Of a stretch of 64,000 nt of DNA, positions 36,761 to 46,900 are shown in pieces; positions within the stretch are counted from its first letter, which is position 1; every line of letters begins with the position of its first letter. The position numbers were made by a program, and so were the translations under genes. The notes below the pieces were generated by a model. That model did no database searches, was not told where the DNA came from, and saw nothing but the letters and a program-made list of their open reading frames with translations. The DNA comes from Bacteroides zhangwenhongii (GTDB lineage Bacteria > Bacteroidota > Bacteroidia > Bacteroidales > Bacteroidaceae): assembly GCF_009193325.2 (NCBI RefSeq), contig NZ_CP059856.1, positions 310,001-374,000 of the forward strand, read 5' to 3'.

Positions 36761-37711
36761 ATGAAACTTAAAAACCTTTTACTAATTGTCCTTGTTTCGG
36801 CGCTCCTTTGTGCTTGCCACAGCAACTACCAGCCTACTACGCTTACTGTTGCTTCCTATAATCTGAGAAATGCCAACGGCAGCGATTCAGCTCGTGGAAA
36901 CGGTTGGGGGCAACGTTATCCGGTCATCGCCCAAATAGTACAATACCACGATTTCGATATTTTCGGGACGCAGGAATGCTTTCTCCATCAATTGAAAGAT
37001 ATGAAAAAAGCATTACCCGGATATGATTACATCGGCGTAGGGCGTGATGACGGTAAAGAGAAAGGAGAACATTCCGCTATTTTCTATCGTACCGACAAAT
37101 TCGATATTATAGAAAAGGGGGACTTCTGGCTTTCGGAGACTCCCGACGTACCGAGTAAAGGTTGGGATGCCGTATTGCCGCGTATTTGCAGTTGGGGACA
37201 TTTCAAATGTAAGGATACCGGTTTTGAATTCCTGCTCTTCAACCTGCATATGGACCACATCGGTAAGAAAGCCCGTGTAGAAAGTGCATTTCTTGTACAA
37301 GACAAGATGAAAGAACTCGGCAAAGGTAAAAATCTTCCGGCAATCCTGACCGGTGATTTCAATGTCGACCAAACTCATCAGTCATACGACGCTTTCGTAA
37401 GCAAAGGTGTATTGTGCGACTCATACGAGAAGTGCGATTTCCGTTATGCGACCAACGGAACATTCAATGATTTCGATCCGAACAGCTTTACAGAAAGCCG
37501 TATCGACCATGTATTCGTTTCTCCTTCTTTCCATGTGAAAAGATATGGTGTACTGACGGATACTTACCGGAGTATCGTAGGCAATGGTGAAAAAAAGAAC
37601 GCCAATGACTGCCCGGAAGAAATCGACATCAAAGTTTATCAAGCTCGCACTCCCTCTGACCATTTCCCTGTAAAGGTAGAACTGGAGTTTGACCAACATC
37701 GGCAGAAATAA
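36761..37711 (+). CDS. Endonuclease/exonuclease/phosphatase-fold lipoprotein (candidate mannosyl-phosphate phosphodiesterase)
   Basis: 316 residues with a lipoprotein signal (ALLCAC, Cys19). The EEP superfamily metal-dependent core is complete: [38 protein letters not shown] and SDHFPVKVE, with the usual Asn, Glu, Asp-x-Asn and terminal Asp-His catalytic set. The fold cleaves phosphate esters of DNA, lipids or sugars. Its place between GH92 and GH76 in a mannan operon suggests removal of mannosyl-phosphate decorations of yeast mannan, the role reported for the equivalent B. thetaiotaomicron gene. A nuclease role is unlikely in this context. A weak TATTTTTG box (36718-36725) precedes it. Confidence 0.85.
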   Translation: MKLKNLLLIVLVSALLCACHSNYQPTTLTVASYNLRNANGSDSARGNGWGQRYPVIAQIVQYHDFDIFGTQECFLHQLKDMKKALPGYDYIGVGRDDGKEKGEHSAIFYRTDKFDIIEKGDFWLSETPDVPSKGWDAVLPRICSWGHFKCKDTGFEFLLFNLHMDHIGKKARVESAFLVQDKMKELGKGKNLPAILTGDFNVDQTHQSYDAFVSKGVLCDSYEKCDFRYATNGTFNDFDPNSFTESRIDHVFVSPSFHVKRYGVLTDTYRSIVGNGEKKNANDCPEEIDIKVYQARTPSDHFPVKVELEFDQHRQK

Positions 37712-37761
37712 TCCTTTCAGCAAACAAACCGGAAAGTTTCACCACACAACCTGATATTCGC

Positions 37762-38922
37762 ATGAAAAATATATGTATCCTCGTATGTATGTTGTTCAGC
37801 CTTGCTTCCGCAATCGGAAAGACACCGAAGAATAATCGCTATCTTTCCATTGCCGACTCGGTGTTAAACAATGTCTTGAATTTATACCATACCGCAGACG
37901 GGCTGCTCACAGAGACCTATCCCGTCAACCCCGACCAGAAAATCACTTACCTGGCGGGAGGTATGCAACAAAACGGAATGCTAAAAGCTTCTTTCTTGTG
38001 GCCTTACTCAGGAATGATGTCGGGTTGTGTGGCGCTGTACAAGGCCACCGGAAACAAAAAGTACAAGAAAATACTAGAAAACAGAATTCTCGCAGGAATG
38101 AACCAGTATTGGGACGACAGCCGCCAACCGGCTTGTTATCAGTCATATCTTACCAAGTACGGACAGCACGGACGCTATTATGATGATAACATCTGGATTG
38201 CTTTGGATTATTGCGACTATTACGGTCTCACTCATCATCCGGCTTATCTGGAGAAGGCTGTTGCCTTGTATCAATACATCTACAGCGGATGGAGCGACGA
38301 ACTGGGTGGTGGAATCTTCTGGTGTGAACAGCAGAAAGAGGGAAAGCACACTTGTTCCAATGCACCGTCTGCGGTGCTGGGTGTCAAGTTGTACCGGTTG
38401 ACCAAAGACAACAAGTATCTGGAAAAAGCCAAAGAGACTTATGCTTGGACAAAGAAAAATCTCTCCGATCCCAACGATCATCTCTATTGGGACAATATCA
38501 ACCTGAAAGGAAATATCGCCAAAGAAAAATATGCTTACAACAGCGGGCAAATGATTCAGGCAGGCGTACTACTTTATGAGGAAACAGGAGACGAGCAGTA
38601 CTTGCGTGACGCTCAGCAAACGGCTGCAGGAACGGACACATTTTTCCGTACAAAAGCTGATAAGAAAGATCCGACATTCAAGGTACACAAAGACATGGCC
38701 TGGTTTAACGTTATCTTATTCAGAGGGTTGAAAGCTCTATATAAGATTGACAAGAATCCTGCCTATGTCAATGCGATGGTGGAAAATGTACTTCATGCTT
38801 GGGAAAACTATCGGGATGAAAACGGACTATTAGGAAGAGATTGGTCGGGGCACAAAGAAGAACCGTATAAATGGTTGCTAGACAATGCCTGCCTCATTGA
38901 GTTTTTTGCCGAAATAAATTAA
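37762..38922 (+). CDS. GH76 endo-alpha-1,6-mannanase, periplasmic type
   Basis: 386 residues with a cleavable signal peptide ([19 protein letters not shown]) and no lipobox, so probably periplasmic. GH76 features are [26 protein letters not shown], catalytic Asp pair D141-D142 in [43 protein letters not shown] and [18 protein letters not shown]. It would hydrolyse the alpha-1,6-mannan backbone after side-chain removal, complementing the lipidated surface GH76 at 25429-26817. Two differently located GH76 enzymes in one PUL follow the BT3782/BT3792 arrangement. It lies 50 bp after the EEP gene and 43 bp before GH125. Confidence 0.93.
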   Translation: MKNICILVCMLFSLASAIGKTPKNNRYLSIADSVLNNVLNLYHTADGLLTETYPVNPDQKITYLAGGMQQNGMLKASFLWPYSGMMSGCVALYKATGNKKYKKILENRILAGMNQYWDDSRQPACYQSYLTKYGQHGRYYDDNIWIALDYCDYYGLTHHPAYLEKAVALYQYIYSGWSDELGGGIFWCEQQKEGKHTCSNAPSAVLGVKLYRLTKDNKYLEKAKETYAWTKKNLSDPNDHLYWDNINLKGNIAKEKYAYNSGQMIQAGVLLYEETGDEQYLRDAQQTAAGTDTFFRTKADKKDPTFKVHKDMAWFNVILFRGLKALYKIDKNPAYVNAMVENVLHAWENYRDENGLLGRDWSGHKEEPYKWLLDNACLIEFFAEIN

Positions 38923-38965
38923 CCTTATTCATTACTCATTCATCATTTATTTTAAAACAATTACC

Positions 38966-40411
38966 ATGAATATAACAAAAGCCATAGGTTTATCTATAGC
39001 ACTGTTTGGCGCAACCAGCGCACAAGCGATGGCAAACAGTGAAATAGTCATCCAACAAGACAATACGAAAATCAATAATTACCGGAGTAATCGTCCGGAA
39101 GCTGCCAAACGCCTGTTTGTCTCACAAGCCGTAGAAGAACAGATTGCGCATATCAAGCAATTGCTGACTAACGCCAAACTGGCATGGATGTTTGAGAACT
39201 GTTTTCCAAACACATTGGATACCACTGTCCATTTTGACGGGAAAGACGACACATTTGTGTATACAGGTGATATCCATGCCATGTGGTTGCGTGACTCCGG
39301 AGCACAAGTATGGCCTTACGTGCAACTCGCCAACAAAGACCCGGAACTGAAAAAGATGTTGGCAGGCGTTATCAACCGCCAGTTCAAATGCATTAACATC
39401 GATCCGTATGCCAATGCTTTCAATATGAATGCCGAAGGGGGCGAATGGATGAGCGACCTTACTGACATGAAGCCCGAACTGCATGAACGTAAATGGGAAA
39501 TCGACTCACTTTGTTATCCTATCCGGCTCGCTTATCATTACTGGAAGACAACGGGAGACGCCAGTATATTCTTCGACGAATGGCTTACAGCCATCGCCAA
39601 GGTTCTGAAAACGTTTAAGGAACAGCAACGAAAAGAAGATCCGAAAGGTCCTTATCGTTTCCAACGCAAAACGGAACGCGCACTTGACACAATGACAAAC
39701 GACGGTTGGGGTAACCCGGTGAAACCGGTCGGGCTGATAGCTTCCGCTTTCCGTCCCTCTGATGACGCCACGACTTTCCAGTTCCTCGTTCCGTCTAACT
39801 TCTTTGCCGTTACTTCCCTGCGCAAAGCTGCCGAGATTCTGAATGCCGTTAATAAAAAGCCGGCTTTAGCCAAAGAATGCACCACACTGGCAGACAAAGT
39901 AGAGAAAGCCTTGAAAAAGTACGCTGTCTACAATCATCCGAAATATGGTAAGATCTATGCTTTTGAGGTGGATGGCTTCGGCAATCAGCTGTTAATGGAT
40001 GACGCCAATGTGCCGAGCCTTATCGCCCTGCCTTATCTGGGGGATGTCAAAGTGAGTGATCCGATTTACCAGAATACCCGCAAATTTGTTTGGAGTGAAG
40101 ACAATCCTTATTTCTTCAAAGGTACGGCCGGCGAAGGTATCGGTGGTCCACATATCGGATATGACATGATCTGGCCTATGAGTATCATGATGAAAGCATT
40201 TACCAGCCAGAACGATGCGGAAATCAAGACTTGTATCAAAATGCTGATGGATACGGATGCCGGAACAGGTTTCATGCACGAATCTTTCCATAAAAATGAT
40301 CCCAAAAACTTCACCCGAGCATGGTTTGCATGGCAAAATACATTGTTTGGAGAACTGATTCTAAAGCTTGTCAATGAAGGAAAGGTCAATTTACTGAATA
40401 GTATCCGGTAG
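38966..40411 (+). CDS. GH125 exo-alpha-1,6-mannosidase
   Basis: 481 residues with a signal peptide (MNITKAIGLSIALFGATSAQAMA), probably periplasmic. The GH125 (formerly DUF1237) signature is clear: FVYTGDIHAMWLRDSGAQVWPYVQLA, INIDPYANAFN, ERKWEIDSLCYPIRLAYHYWK, GLIASAFRPSDDATTFQFLVPSNFFAV and TGFMHESFHKNDPKNFTRAWFAWQNTLFGE. Members release single mannose units from alpha-1,6-linked manno-oligosaccharides by inversion, the last step after GH76. The gene is part of the plus-strand mannan operon. After it comes a 289-bp gap before GH130. Confidence 0.94.
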   Translation: MNITKAIGLSIALFGATSAQAMANSEIVIQQDNTKINNYRSNRPEAAKRLFVSQAVEEQIAHIKQLLTNAKLAWMFENCFPNTLDTTVHFDGKDDTFVYTGDIHAMWLRDSGAQVWPYVQLANKDPELKKMLAGVINRQFKCINIDPYANAFNMNAEGGEWMSDLTDMKPELHERKWEIDSLCYPIRLAYHYWKTTGDASIFFDEWLTAIAKVLKTFKEQQRKEDPKGPYRFQRKTERALDTMTNDGWGNPVKPVGLIASAFRPSDDATTFQFLVPSNFFAVTSLRKAAEILNAVNKKPALAKECTTLADKVEKALKKYAVYNHPKYGKIYAFEVDGFGNQLLMDDANVPSLIALPYLGDVKVSDPIYQNTRKFVWSEDNPYFFKGTAGEGIGGPHIGYDMIWPMSIMMKAFTSQNDAEIKTCIKMLMDTDAGTGFMHESFHKNDPKNFTRAWFAWQNTLFGELILKLVNEGKVNLLNSIR

Positions 40412-40700
40412 GCTCCTGCTACTTTCTTATCGGATTCTGCTTATGAAGTAACAGTATCTTCATTGCAGAAAAGTAATAGAATCCCAATCTTGAACAAAGT
40501 GACAGCAACATAATCGTCACATTGCTATCACACCATGCTGTCACATAATAATATATTTAGGATCAATCATTTGCACCCGATCATGTGACAGATGACAGCA
40601 TTTATTTATTTTCTAACTTGTATGTAGAGAATATCTGTCCTCTAAAAAAGGAATAACCTATATAATATGAACAACGATTAAATAATATACAATAAGCAAT
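40412..40700. other. Intergenic gap with repeated TGACAGCA octamers
   Basis: No gene seen in these 289 bp. TGACAGCA occurs at 40500-40507, inverted (TGCTGTCA) at 40536-40543, and again at 40593-40600. The first and second form a 9-bp inverted repeat (GTGACAGCA/TGCTGTCAC) with a 28-bp loop and no T run, so it is not a typical terminator. No exact TAnnTTTG box is visible before GH130. Confidence 0.5.
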
Positions 40701-41852
40701 ATGAAACCAATTTTTTTATTCCTACTTGTTACGACTATGATGACCTGTACCATTCACGGACAGTCCTCCCAACATAAAGAAAATCAGTTACCCGACTGGG
40801 CTTTCGGAGGTTTTGAACGCCCAAAGAATGTGAATCCGGTAATCTCCCCTATTGAAAACACTAAGTTTTATTGTCCGTTAACCAAAGATTCCATCGCTTG
40901 GGAATCAAACGATACGTTCAATCCGGCAGCCACACTCTACAACGGAGAGATTGTTGTGTTATACCGCGCAGAAGACAAATCCGGAGTCGGTATCGGCCAC
41001 CGTACTTCCCGTCTCGGCTATGCCACTTCCACCGACGGCACCCATTTTAAACGAGAAAAAGCACCTGTATTCTATCCCGACACTGATTCGCAGAAAGAAC
41101 TGGAATGGCCGGGTGGCTGCGAAGATCCTCGAGTAGCAGTCACAGAAGACGGATTATATGTGATGATGTATACACAATGGAACCGCCACATTCCCCGCCT
41201 GGCCGTAGCAACTTCCCGTAACCTGAAAGAATGGACGAAACATGGTCCCGCTTTTGCCAAAGCATATGATGGAAAGTTCTTCAACTTGGGTTGTAAGTCC
41301 GGCTCTATCTTGACCGAAGTTGTTAAAGGGAAACAGCTCATCAAGAAAATCAACGGGAAATACTTCATGTACTGGGGAGAAGAGCATGTCTTTGCAGCTA
41401 CTTCCGATGATTTGATCAATTGGACACCGATTGTAAACATTGACGGTTCTCTGAAGAAATTATTCTCCCCCCGCGACGGCTATTTCGACAGTCACCTCAC
41501 CGAATGTGGACCTCCTGCTATCTACACCCCGAAAGGTATTGTCCTCCTTTATAATGGTAAGAACCATTCTGGAAGAGGTGACAAACGCTATACCGCCAAT
41601 GTCTATGCTGCCGGACAAGCACTCTTCGACGCCAACGATCCTACCCGCTTTATCACCCGTCTCGACGAACCGTTCTTCCGCCCGATGGACAGCTTTGAAA
41701 AGAGTGGGCAATATGTGGATGGAACCGTATTTATCGAAGGAATGGTCTACTTCAAAAACAAATGGTATTTGTATTATGGTTGTGCTGACTCTAAAGTAGG
41801 AGTAGCCGTTTATGATCCGAAACGGCCGGCAAAGGCTGATCCGCTGCCATAA
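40701..41852 (+). CDS. GH130-family mannoside hydrolase/phosphorylase (beta-1,2-mannosidase candidate)
   Basis: 383 residues with a signal peptide (MKPIFLFLLVTTMMTCTIHGQ). A TTMMTC lipobox is possible, but the helix and AQ-like GQ end favour a soluble envelope protein. The five-bladed propeller of GH130 is recognised from SNDTFNPAATLYNGEIVVLYRAED, LEWPGGCEDPRVAVTEDGLYVMMYT, NLGCKSGSILTEV, YFDSHLTECGPPAIYTPKGIVLLYNG and YVDGTVFIEGMVYFKNKWYLYYGCADS. Extracytoplasmic GH130 proteins of mannan PULs (BT3780 type) hydrolyse beta-1,2-mannosidic caps found on Candida mannan, instead of phosphorolysis. Hydrolysis is favoured here because phosphate-driven catalysis suits the cytoplasm. It is the last gene of the operon. 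Confidence 0.9.
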   Translation: MKPIFLFLLVTTMMTCTIHGQSSQHKENQLPDWAFGGFERPKNVNPVISPIENTKFYCPLTKDSIAWESNDTFNPAATLYNGEIVVLYRAEDKSGVGIGHRTSRLGYATSTDGTHFKREKAPVFYPDTDSQKELEWPGGCEDPRVAVTEDGLYVMMYTQWNRHIPRLAVATSRNLKEWTKHGPAFAKAYDGKFFNLGCKSGSILTEVVKGKQLIKKINGKYFMYWGEEHVFAATSDDLINWTPIVNIDGSLKKLFSPRDGYFDSHLTECGPPAIYTPKGIVLLYNGKNHSGRGDKRYTANVYAAGQALFDANDPTRFITRLDEPFFRPMDSFEKSGQYVDGTVFIEGMVYFKNKWYLYYGCADSKVGVAVYDPKRPAKADPLP

Positions 41853-41867
41853 TCAATATAACATCGA

Positions 41868-41913
41868 AAATCAGGTATTGATATCTGCTAATTTAGCGGT
41901 CAATACCTGATTT
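41868..41913 (+). terminator. Terminator hairpin after GH130
   Basis: A perfect 14-bp inverted repeat (41868-41881 with 41900-41913) with an 18-bp loop begins 15 bp after the GH130 stop. The trailing sequence is T-rich but interrupted. Confidence 0.6.
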
Positions 41914-42097
41914 CAATTTATCAAGATGGCTCCACACAAATTACAATTAAATAGATACGAAACAAGCATAAACAGCCATAGAAGAACATACAAACCTAAA
42001 ACTACTGTTCAATTTAGAATGAACAATTCTCCAATATCGACTTCAAGATCATAAAATATCCCCTAAAACAAATTTCAATTAAATTGATAGTGAAATT
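41914..42097. other. AT-rich spacer between the two PULs
   Basis: No reading frame, RNA gene or repeat is recognised here. It separates the mannan PUL terminator from the promoter of the ECF sigma gene and marks the junction of the two loci. Confidence 0.5.
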
Positions 42098-42127
42098 TTT
42101 GATTTGAATATTAAATCTGTAACTTTG
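42098..42127 (+). promoter_or_regulatory. Promoter of the ECF sigma/FecR genes
   Basis: TTTG at 42098-42101, an 18-bp spacer, then TAACTTTG at 42120-42127 (exact TAnnTTTG), 66 bp before the sigma ATG. Both elements of the Bacteroides primary promoter are present. Confidence 0.65.
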
Positions 42128-42193
42128 CCACAAACTCTCTAATTTTATAGTTGTAGTTTACTTGTTAACCATAAAAGCAAAGGATAAAACACA

Positions 42194-42739
42194 ATGGCTA
42201 TTACAGATGTAGAAGACAAAGTAGTACATTTTCGAACTTTTTTCAATAAGAATTTCCCCAAAGTAAAAATTTTCGCCTGGCAACTTCTGAAATCGGAAGA
42301 AGATGCAGAAGATATAGCCCAAGACATTTTTGTAAAACTATGGGAACAGCCAGATCTATGGATGAATCGCGAGAAAATGGATAGCTATCTTTATACCATA
42401 GTAAGAAATCATATCTACAATTTTCTAAAACATCGAATTGTAGAACTTGACTATCTGGAAATCGCTGCTGAAAAAATGAAAATATCCGAGCAGGAATTAC
42501 CAAAGCCGGACGATGAACTTCGGATTCATGAGCTCCAACTTCTAGTGCAAATGACTCTGGAACACATGCCCGAACAGCGCAGGCGTATTTTTACCATGAG
42601 CCGGGAAGAAGGCCTAAGCAACCAGGAAATTGCCGAAAAACTTAATATTTCAGTCCGTACAGTAGAGCATCATATCTATAAATCTCTCCAGGATTTGAAA
42701 AAAATCATTTTATTTCTATTTTTTTTCTATTTAGACTAA
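42194..42739 (+). CDS. ECF-family RNA polymerase sigma factor
   Basis: 181 residues. The sigma-2 region has LLKSEEDAEDIAQDIFVKLWEQ and DSYLYTIVRNHIYNFLKHR. The sigma-4 helix-turn-helix has EGLSNQEIAEKLNISVRTVEHHIYKSLQDLKK. This is the SusC-linked, FecI-like group of Bacteroides, which directs RNA polymerase to the promoter of its neighbouring susCD operon once released by its anti-sigma factor. The C-terminus is unusually hydrophobic (IILFLFFFYLD), encoded by a T-rich stretch prone to slippage, a common feature of these genes. The FecR gene starts 52 bp downstream. Confidence 0.94.
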   Translation: MAITDVEDKVVHFRTFFNKNFPKVKIFAWQLLKSEEDAEDIAQDIFVKLWEQPDLWMNREKMDSYLYTIVRNHIYNFLKHRIVELDYLEIAAEKMKISEQELPKPDDELRIHELQLLVQMTLEHMPEQRRRIFTMSREEGLSNQEIAEKLNISVRTVEHHIYKSLQDLKKIILFLFFFYLD

Positions 42740-42791
42740 GTATGTGTGTATAGCAAGTTGTCTCTTATATATAAACACTTGAATTAGATAC

Positions 42792-43781
42792 ATGAAAAGT
42801 AACTTTGAAAAAATAGTAAATAACTTCATTCGTTTTGATTATTCAAAACGGACAACCAATCTTTTCTATCGCTGGATGATAAGTGATAATTCTGCAACAG
42901 AAAAAGATGAGGTCTTTCGCAAATTGTGGCGTAAGACTAAAAGCAATACTAATAAAAATACAGAAGAATCATTCCGCCAAGTACTAGATAAGATTGGTGT
43001 GCAACCAGCTCCTATAATTAAAATAAACCGCCTACCGATATGGAGATATGCTGCTGCCGCTGTCTTCATCATCTGTTTATCAATCACCGGTACTTTATGG
43101 TTTACAGAAAGCCATATCGAAAAAGATGCTGTAGCAATGATAGAGCACTATGTTAAAAATGGAAAGAGAGAAATAATAACTCTTCCTGATGGCAGTACCA
43201 TTCATCTGAATTCCGGTTCTCATATATTCTACCCTGAAAATTTGGAAGGCAAGACCCGCACAGTCTACTTATTGGGAGAAGCAGATTTCAAGGTTGCCAA
43301 AAATCCAGAAAAACCATTCATTGTGAGATCTGCCGATATGGCAATCACTGCTTTGGGTACCGAATTTAATGTAAAAGCTTACCCGGAAGAAGACCTTCTG
43401 ACTGCTACCCTATTAGAGGGTAAAGTGAGAGTGAACTGTAATGATACCACAAATTATATTTTGACACCAGGACAACAAGTGGTATATACTAAAAGCACAT
43501 TGAAGAGTGTATTAGTTGAGACAGACGTAGCAGACGTAACTGCATGGCAACGTGGAGAAATTGTACTCAACAAAGCCACTATCAATGAAATAATACAAAC
43601 ATTGGAACGCCATTACGGAATAGCATTCCATACCTCAAGAAAGGAAATTAGCCAAGACCGATATAGTCTTGTATTCAAAGAAAATGCAAATATAAAAGAG
43701 GTACTGGAAGTAATGCAGACAGTCATCGGTGAATTTGATTATCACTTAAAAGAAAACAGTTGTTATATCTATTGGAAATAA
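42792..43781 (+). CDS. FecR-family anti-sigma factor
   Basis: 329 residues. A cytoplasmic N-terminal part (1-78) should bind the sigma factor, one membrane helix lies at about 79-99 (YAAAAVFIICLSITGTLWF), and the periplasmic FecR domain follows (ITLPDGSTIHLNSGSHIFYPENL, GEADFKVAKNPEKPFIVRS, ITALGTEFNVKAYPEEDLLTATLLEGKVRV). The C-terminal DUF4974-like STN-contact domain has INEIIQTLERHYGIAFHTS. It holds the sigma factor inactive until the SusC with its STN domain signals transport of the glycan. Gene order sigma, anti-sigma, susC is standard. Confidence 0.94.
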   Translation: MKSNFEKIVNNFIRFDYSKRTTNLFYRWMISDNSATEKDEVFRKLWRKTKSNTNKNTEESFRQVLDKIGVQPAPIIKINRLPIWRYAAAAVFIICLSITGTLWFTESHIEKDAVAMIEHYVKNGKREIITLPDGSTIHLNSGSHIFYPENLEGKTRTVYLLGEADFKVAKNPEKPFIVRSADMAITALGTEFNVKAYPEEDLLTATLLEGKVRVNCNDTTNYILTPGQQVVYTKSTLKSVLVETDVADVTAWQRGEIVLNKATINEIIQTLERHYGIAFHTSRKEISQDRYSLVFKENANIKEVLEVMQTVIGEFDYHLKENSCYIYWK

Positions 43782-43812
43782 GGCACTTACCTTAATTGTT
43801 TAACTACTAAAT

Positions 43813-43866
43813 CGGATACGCCTATGTAAAAAAAGTATCCGGAAGAGGCCCCACCTTCTCCGGATA
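43813..43866 (+). promoter_or_regulatory. Alternative-hairpin leader between fecR and susC (attenuator-like)
   Basis: CGGATAC (43813-43819) can pair with GTATCCG (43835-43841). Alternatively TATCCGGA (43836-43843) can pair with TCCGGATA (43859-43866). The middle strand is shared, so the two hairpins exclude each other. No exact TAnnTTTG box is seen in this 175-bp gap, in line with an ECF-dependent promoter. Confidence 0.45.
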
Positions 43867-43956
43867 TGAAATGAATCTAGTCTTAAAACTGCAGTAAACT
43901 GCTATTGTAACCTGCGAAGAATACCATAAGTTTAACACTAAAAACGCTACTAAGAT

Positions 43957-46900
43957 ATGAATTTATATCTAAAAACAGCAAGAAAAAGCATTTTAATTAT
44001 TCTCCTACTATTAATAGGGATGAATATTTACGCACAAAGAAATAGTAAAATAACTATAATAAGAAAAAACATTTCAGTGCAGACTGCCTTAACGGAAGTC
44101 CGAAAACAGTCTAATATGTCTATTGCATATAATGACTCTAAATTTCCCAAAGAAAAGATTTCTTTAAACATTGAGAATCAACCTTTAGAACAAGCCCTGA
44201 ATAATATCCTTCAAAAAACCGGCTTTACTTATATAATAAAGGATGATTACATTATGATTGTCCCCGAGAAGAATGTTAAAGATAGTAAAGACAAAAAAGT
44301 AACGGGACATGTTGTAGATTCAAGAGGTGAACCTTTAATTGGAGTCAATGTAAAAATAAAAGGTAAGCCCACTGGTGCCATTACTGATATGGATGGTTAT
44401 TTCTCCCTATCGGCCAAAGAAACAGATATGCTGGATATATCTTATATAGGATATGCCGCACAGGAAATTGCTATAGGAAATAATTCAAACCTGTCTATTG
44501 TTATGTCTGAAGACAATCAGCTTCTTAACGAAGTTGTTGTAACTGCCCTGGGTATTAAACGTGAGACAAAATCATTGACATACAATGTACAGGAAATGAA
44601 ATCTGCTGATTTGACAGCAGTGAAAGACGCAAACTTTGTAAATAGTTTATCTGGAAAAATCGCTGGTGTGACCATCAATCAAAGTGCATCAGGTATTGGG
44701 GGATCTACTCGCGTTGTCATGCGTGGTACCAAATCTTTGTTTGGTGACAATAACGCACTGTATGTATTAGATGGCATTCCTCTCTCTTCCATGAGAACAG
44801 ATCAGACAGAATCATTTTATGAAAATCCGGATGGCGGCGACAGTGATGGTATTTCCAACCTGAACCCTGATGACATCGAGAGCGTTTCTGTTTTGACGGG
44901 TGCTGCAGCAGCTGCTTTATATGGAACACAAGGTGCAAATGGAGTCATTCTTATTACAACTAAAAAAGGAGAAGAAGGAAAGATTAAAGTGAATTACAGC
45001 AATGACACACAATTTATGACTCCTTTTGTAAAACCTAAATTCCAAAACACATACGGTTCTGAAGAAGGACAATTCAGCAGTTGGGGAAACCAACTGGAAA
45101 CTCCTTCTACGTATGATCCTTTTGATTATCTCCAAACTGGCTTTACAGAAACAAACTCTTTGAGTGTGTCTACCGGTACTGATAGAAACCAGACCTATAT
45201 TTCTGTAGCTGCCACTAATGCAAGGGGTATTATTCCCAATAATGAGTATAACCGCTACAATTTGACTGTTCGTAATACAGCTGAGCTGATTAAAGATAAG
45301 CTCACTTTTGATTTTAGCGCTTCTTATATCAAAAGCTTTAGCCAGAATATGATGTCACAAGGTCAGTATCATAATCCTTTGATCCCCTTGTATTTATTCC
45401 CCCGTGGTGATGATATTGAAAAGTATAAGCTTTATGAACGCTATAACCCCGAGCGTGGTTTCAAGACTCAATATTGGGAGTACGGAGTTCAAGACTTGTC
45501 GATGCAAAACCCATTCTGGATTATGAATCGGGAACGATTTGAAAATGTAAAAGACCGGTATATCTTTTCAGGAACATTACGTTATCGCATCATGGACGGA
45601 TTGAATATCACTGGTCGTCTGCGCATGGATAATGCAGGAGACACGTATGAAAGAAAACTTTCTGCCTCAACAGACCTACTTTTTGCTTCGGACAAAGGTA
45701 ACTATATGCAACAAAAGACTGACTATAAGAACGTTTATGGTGATATAATTGCTAATTTCGATCGTAAATTCGGAGATTTTGGAATGAATTTTAATTTAGG
45801 TGCCAATTTCTCTACTTCGAAAAAAGAAGTAAGCGGATATGAAGGACACTTACAAACAGTTCCTAACCTATTTATCTTCGCTAATATTATTAAAGGAGGA
45901 GCAGATACACACGCTATTCAAAGTGGATATGAAGAAAACAATCAAGCCGTATTCGGTACTGCCCAGCTAAGTTACAAAAGTGGTATTTTTTTGGATGTAA
46001 CAGGACGTAACGACTGGTATTCTTCTTTGGCTTTTACCGACCATGAAAAGAAGGGATTCTTTTATCCTTCAGTCGGACTGTCAGCAGTCATGACCGAATT
46101 CTTTGACCTATCAAAAGCAAAAATTTCATTCCTAAAAATCAGAGCTTCTTATAGTGCGGTAGGTAATGCCCCACAGCGATTTGTTACCAACACCACTTAT
46201 AATATCAATGAAGGTATATTGGAGACGTTGCCTAACGTGCCCGCGACATTTTTAAAGCCAGAACGGACAAAATCTTTCGAAACGGGTATTAATTTACGAT
46301 TGTTTGACGGCAAACTTTCAATTGACGCAACATATTACAACTCCAATACTTATAACCAATTCTTCACATTCACAATGCCTCCCAGCTCCGGATATAAAGA
46401 GTTCTATTTGAATGGAGGAAAAGTCAATAACTGGGGAATTGAAGCTAGCCTTGTATACAAACAAGCATTAGGACCTGTGAATTGGCGCTCCGGTATTACA
46501 TTCACGATGAACCGTAATAAAATAAAAGAACTTTTACCGGATGACGCAGTAAATCCATTAACTGGAGAAAAACTCCAAGTAAATGAGATAGAACCCTTCC
46601 AACCACAAGGTTCTTACAAAATGATTCTGAAAGAAGGAGGAACGATGAACGATATTTACGTATCAGGTCTGCGGACCGATGAAAAAGGATATATCTATAT
46701 GGATCCTGCCACCGGTGCCATTTCAGAAGATTCCAATAACTGGATCAAAGCCGGTAGTGCCGCCCCTCGTTTTAACTGGGGATTCAACAACTCATTTGAG
46801 TGGAAAGGGGTGAACCTAAGCTTCTTGATTACTGCTCGTATCGGTGGCGTGGGAGTATCAGCCACACAAGCCATAATGGACCGCTATGGAGTATCCGAAG

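Noticed and set aside
42700..42739. Frameshift at the T-rich 3' end of the ECF sigma gene
   Set aside because: The sigma-4 domain is complete before the T runs and the stop comes at a normal family length.
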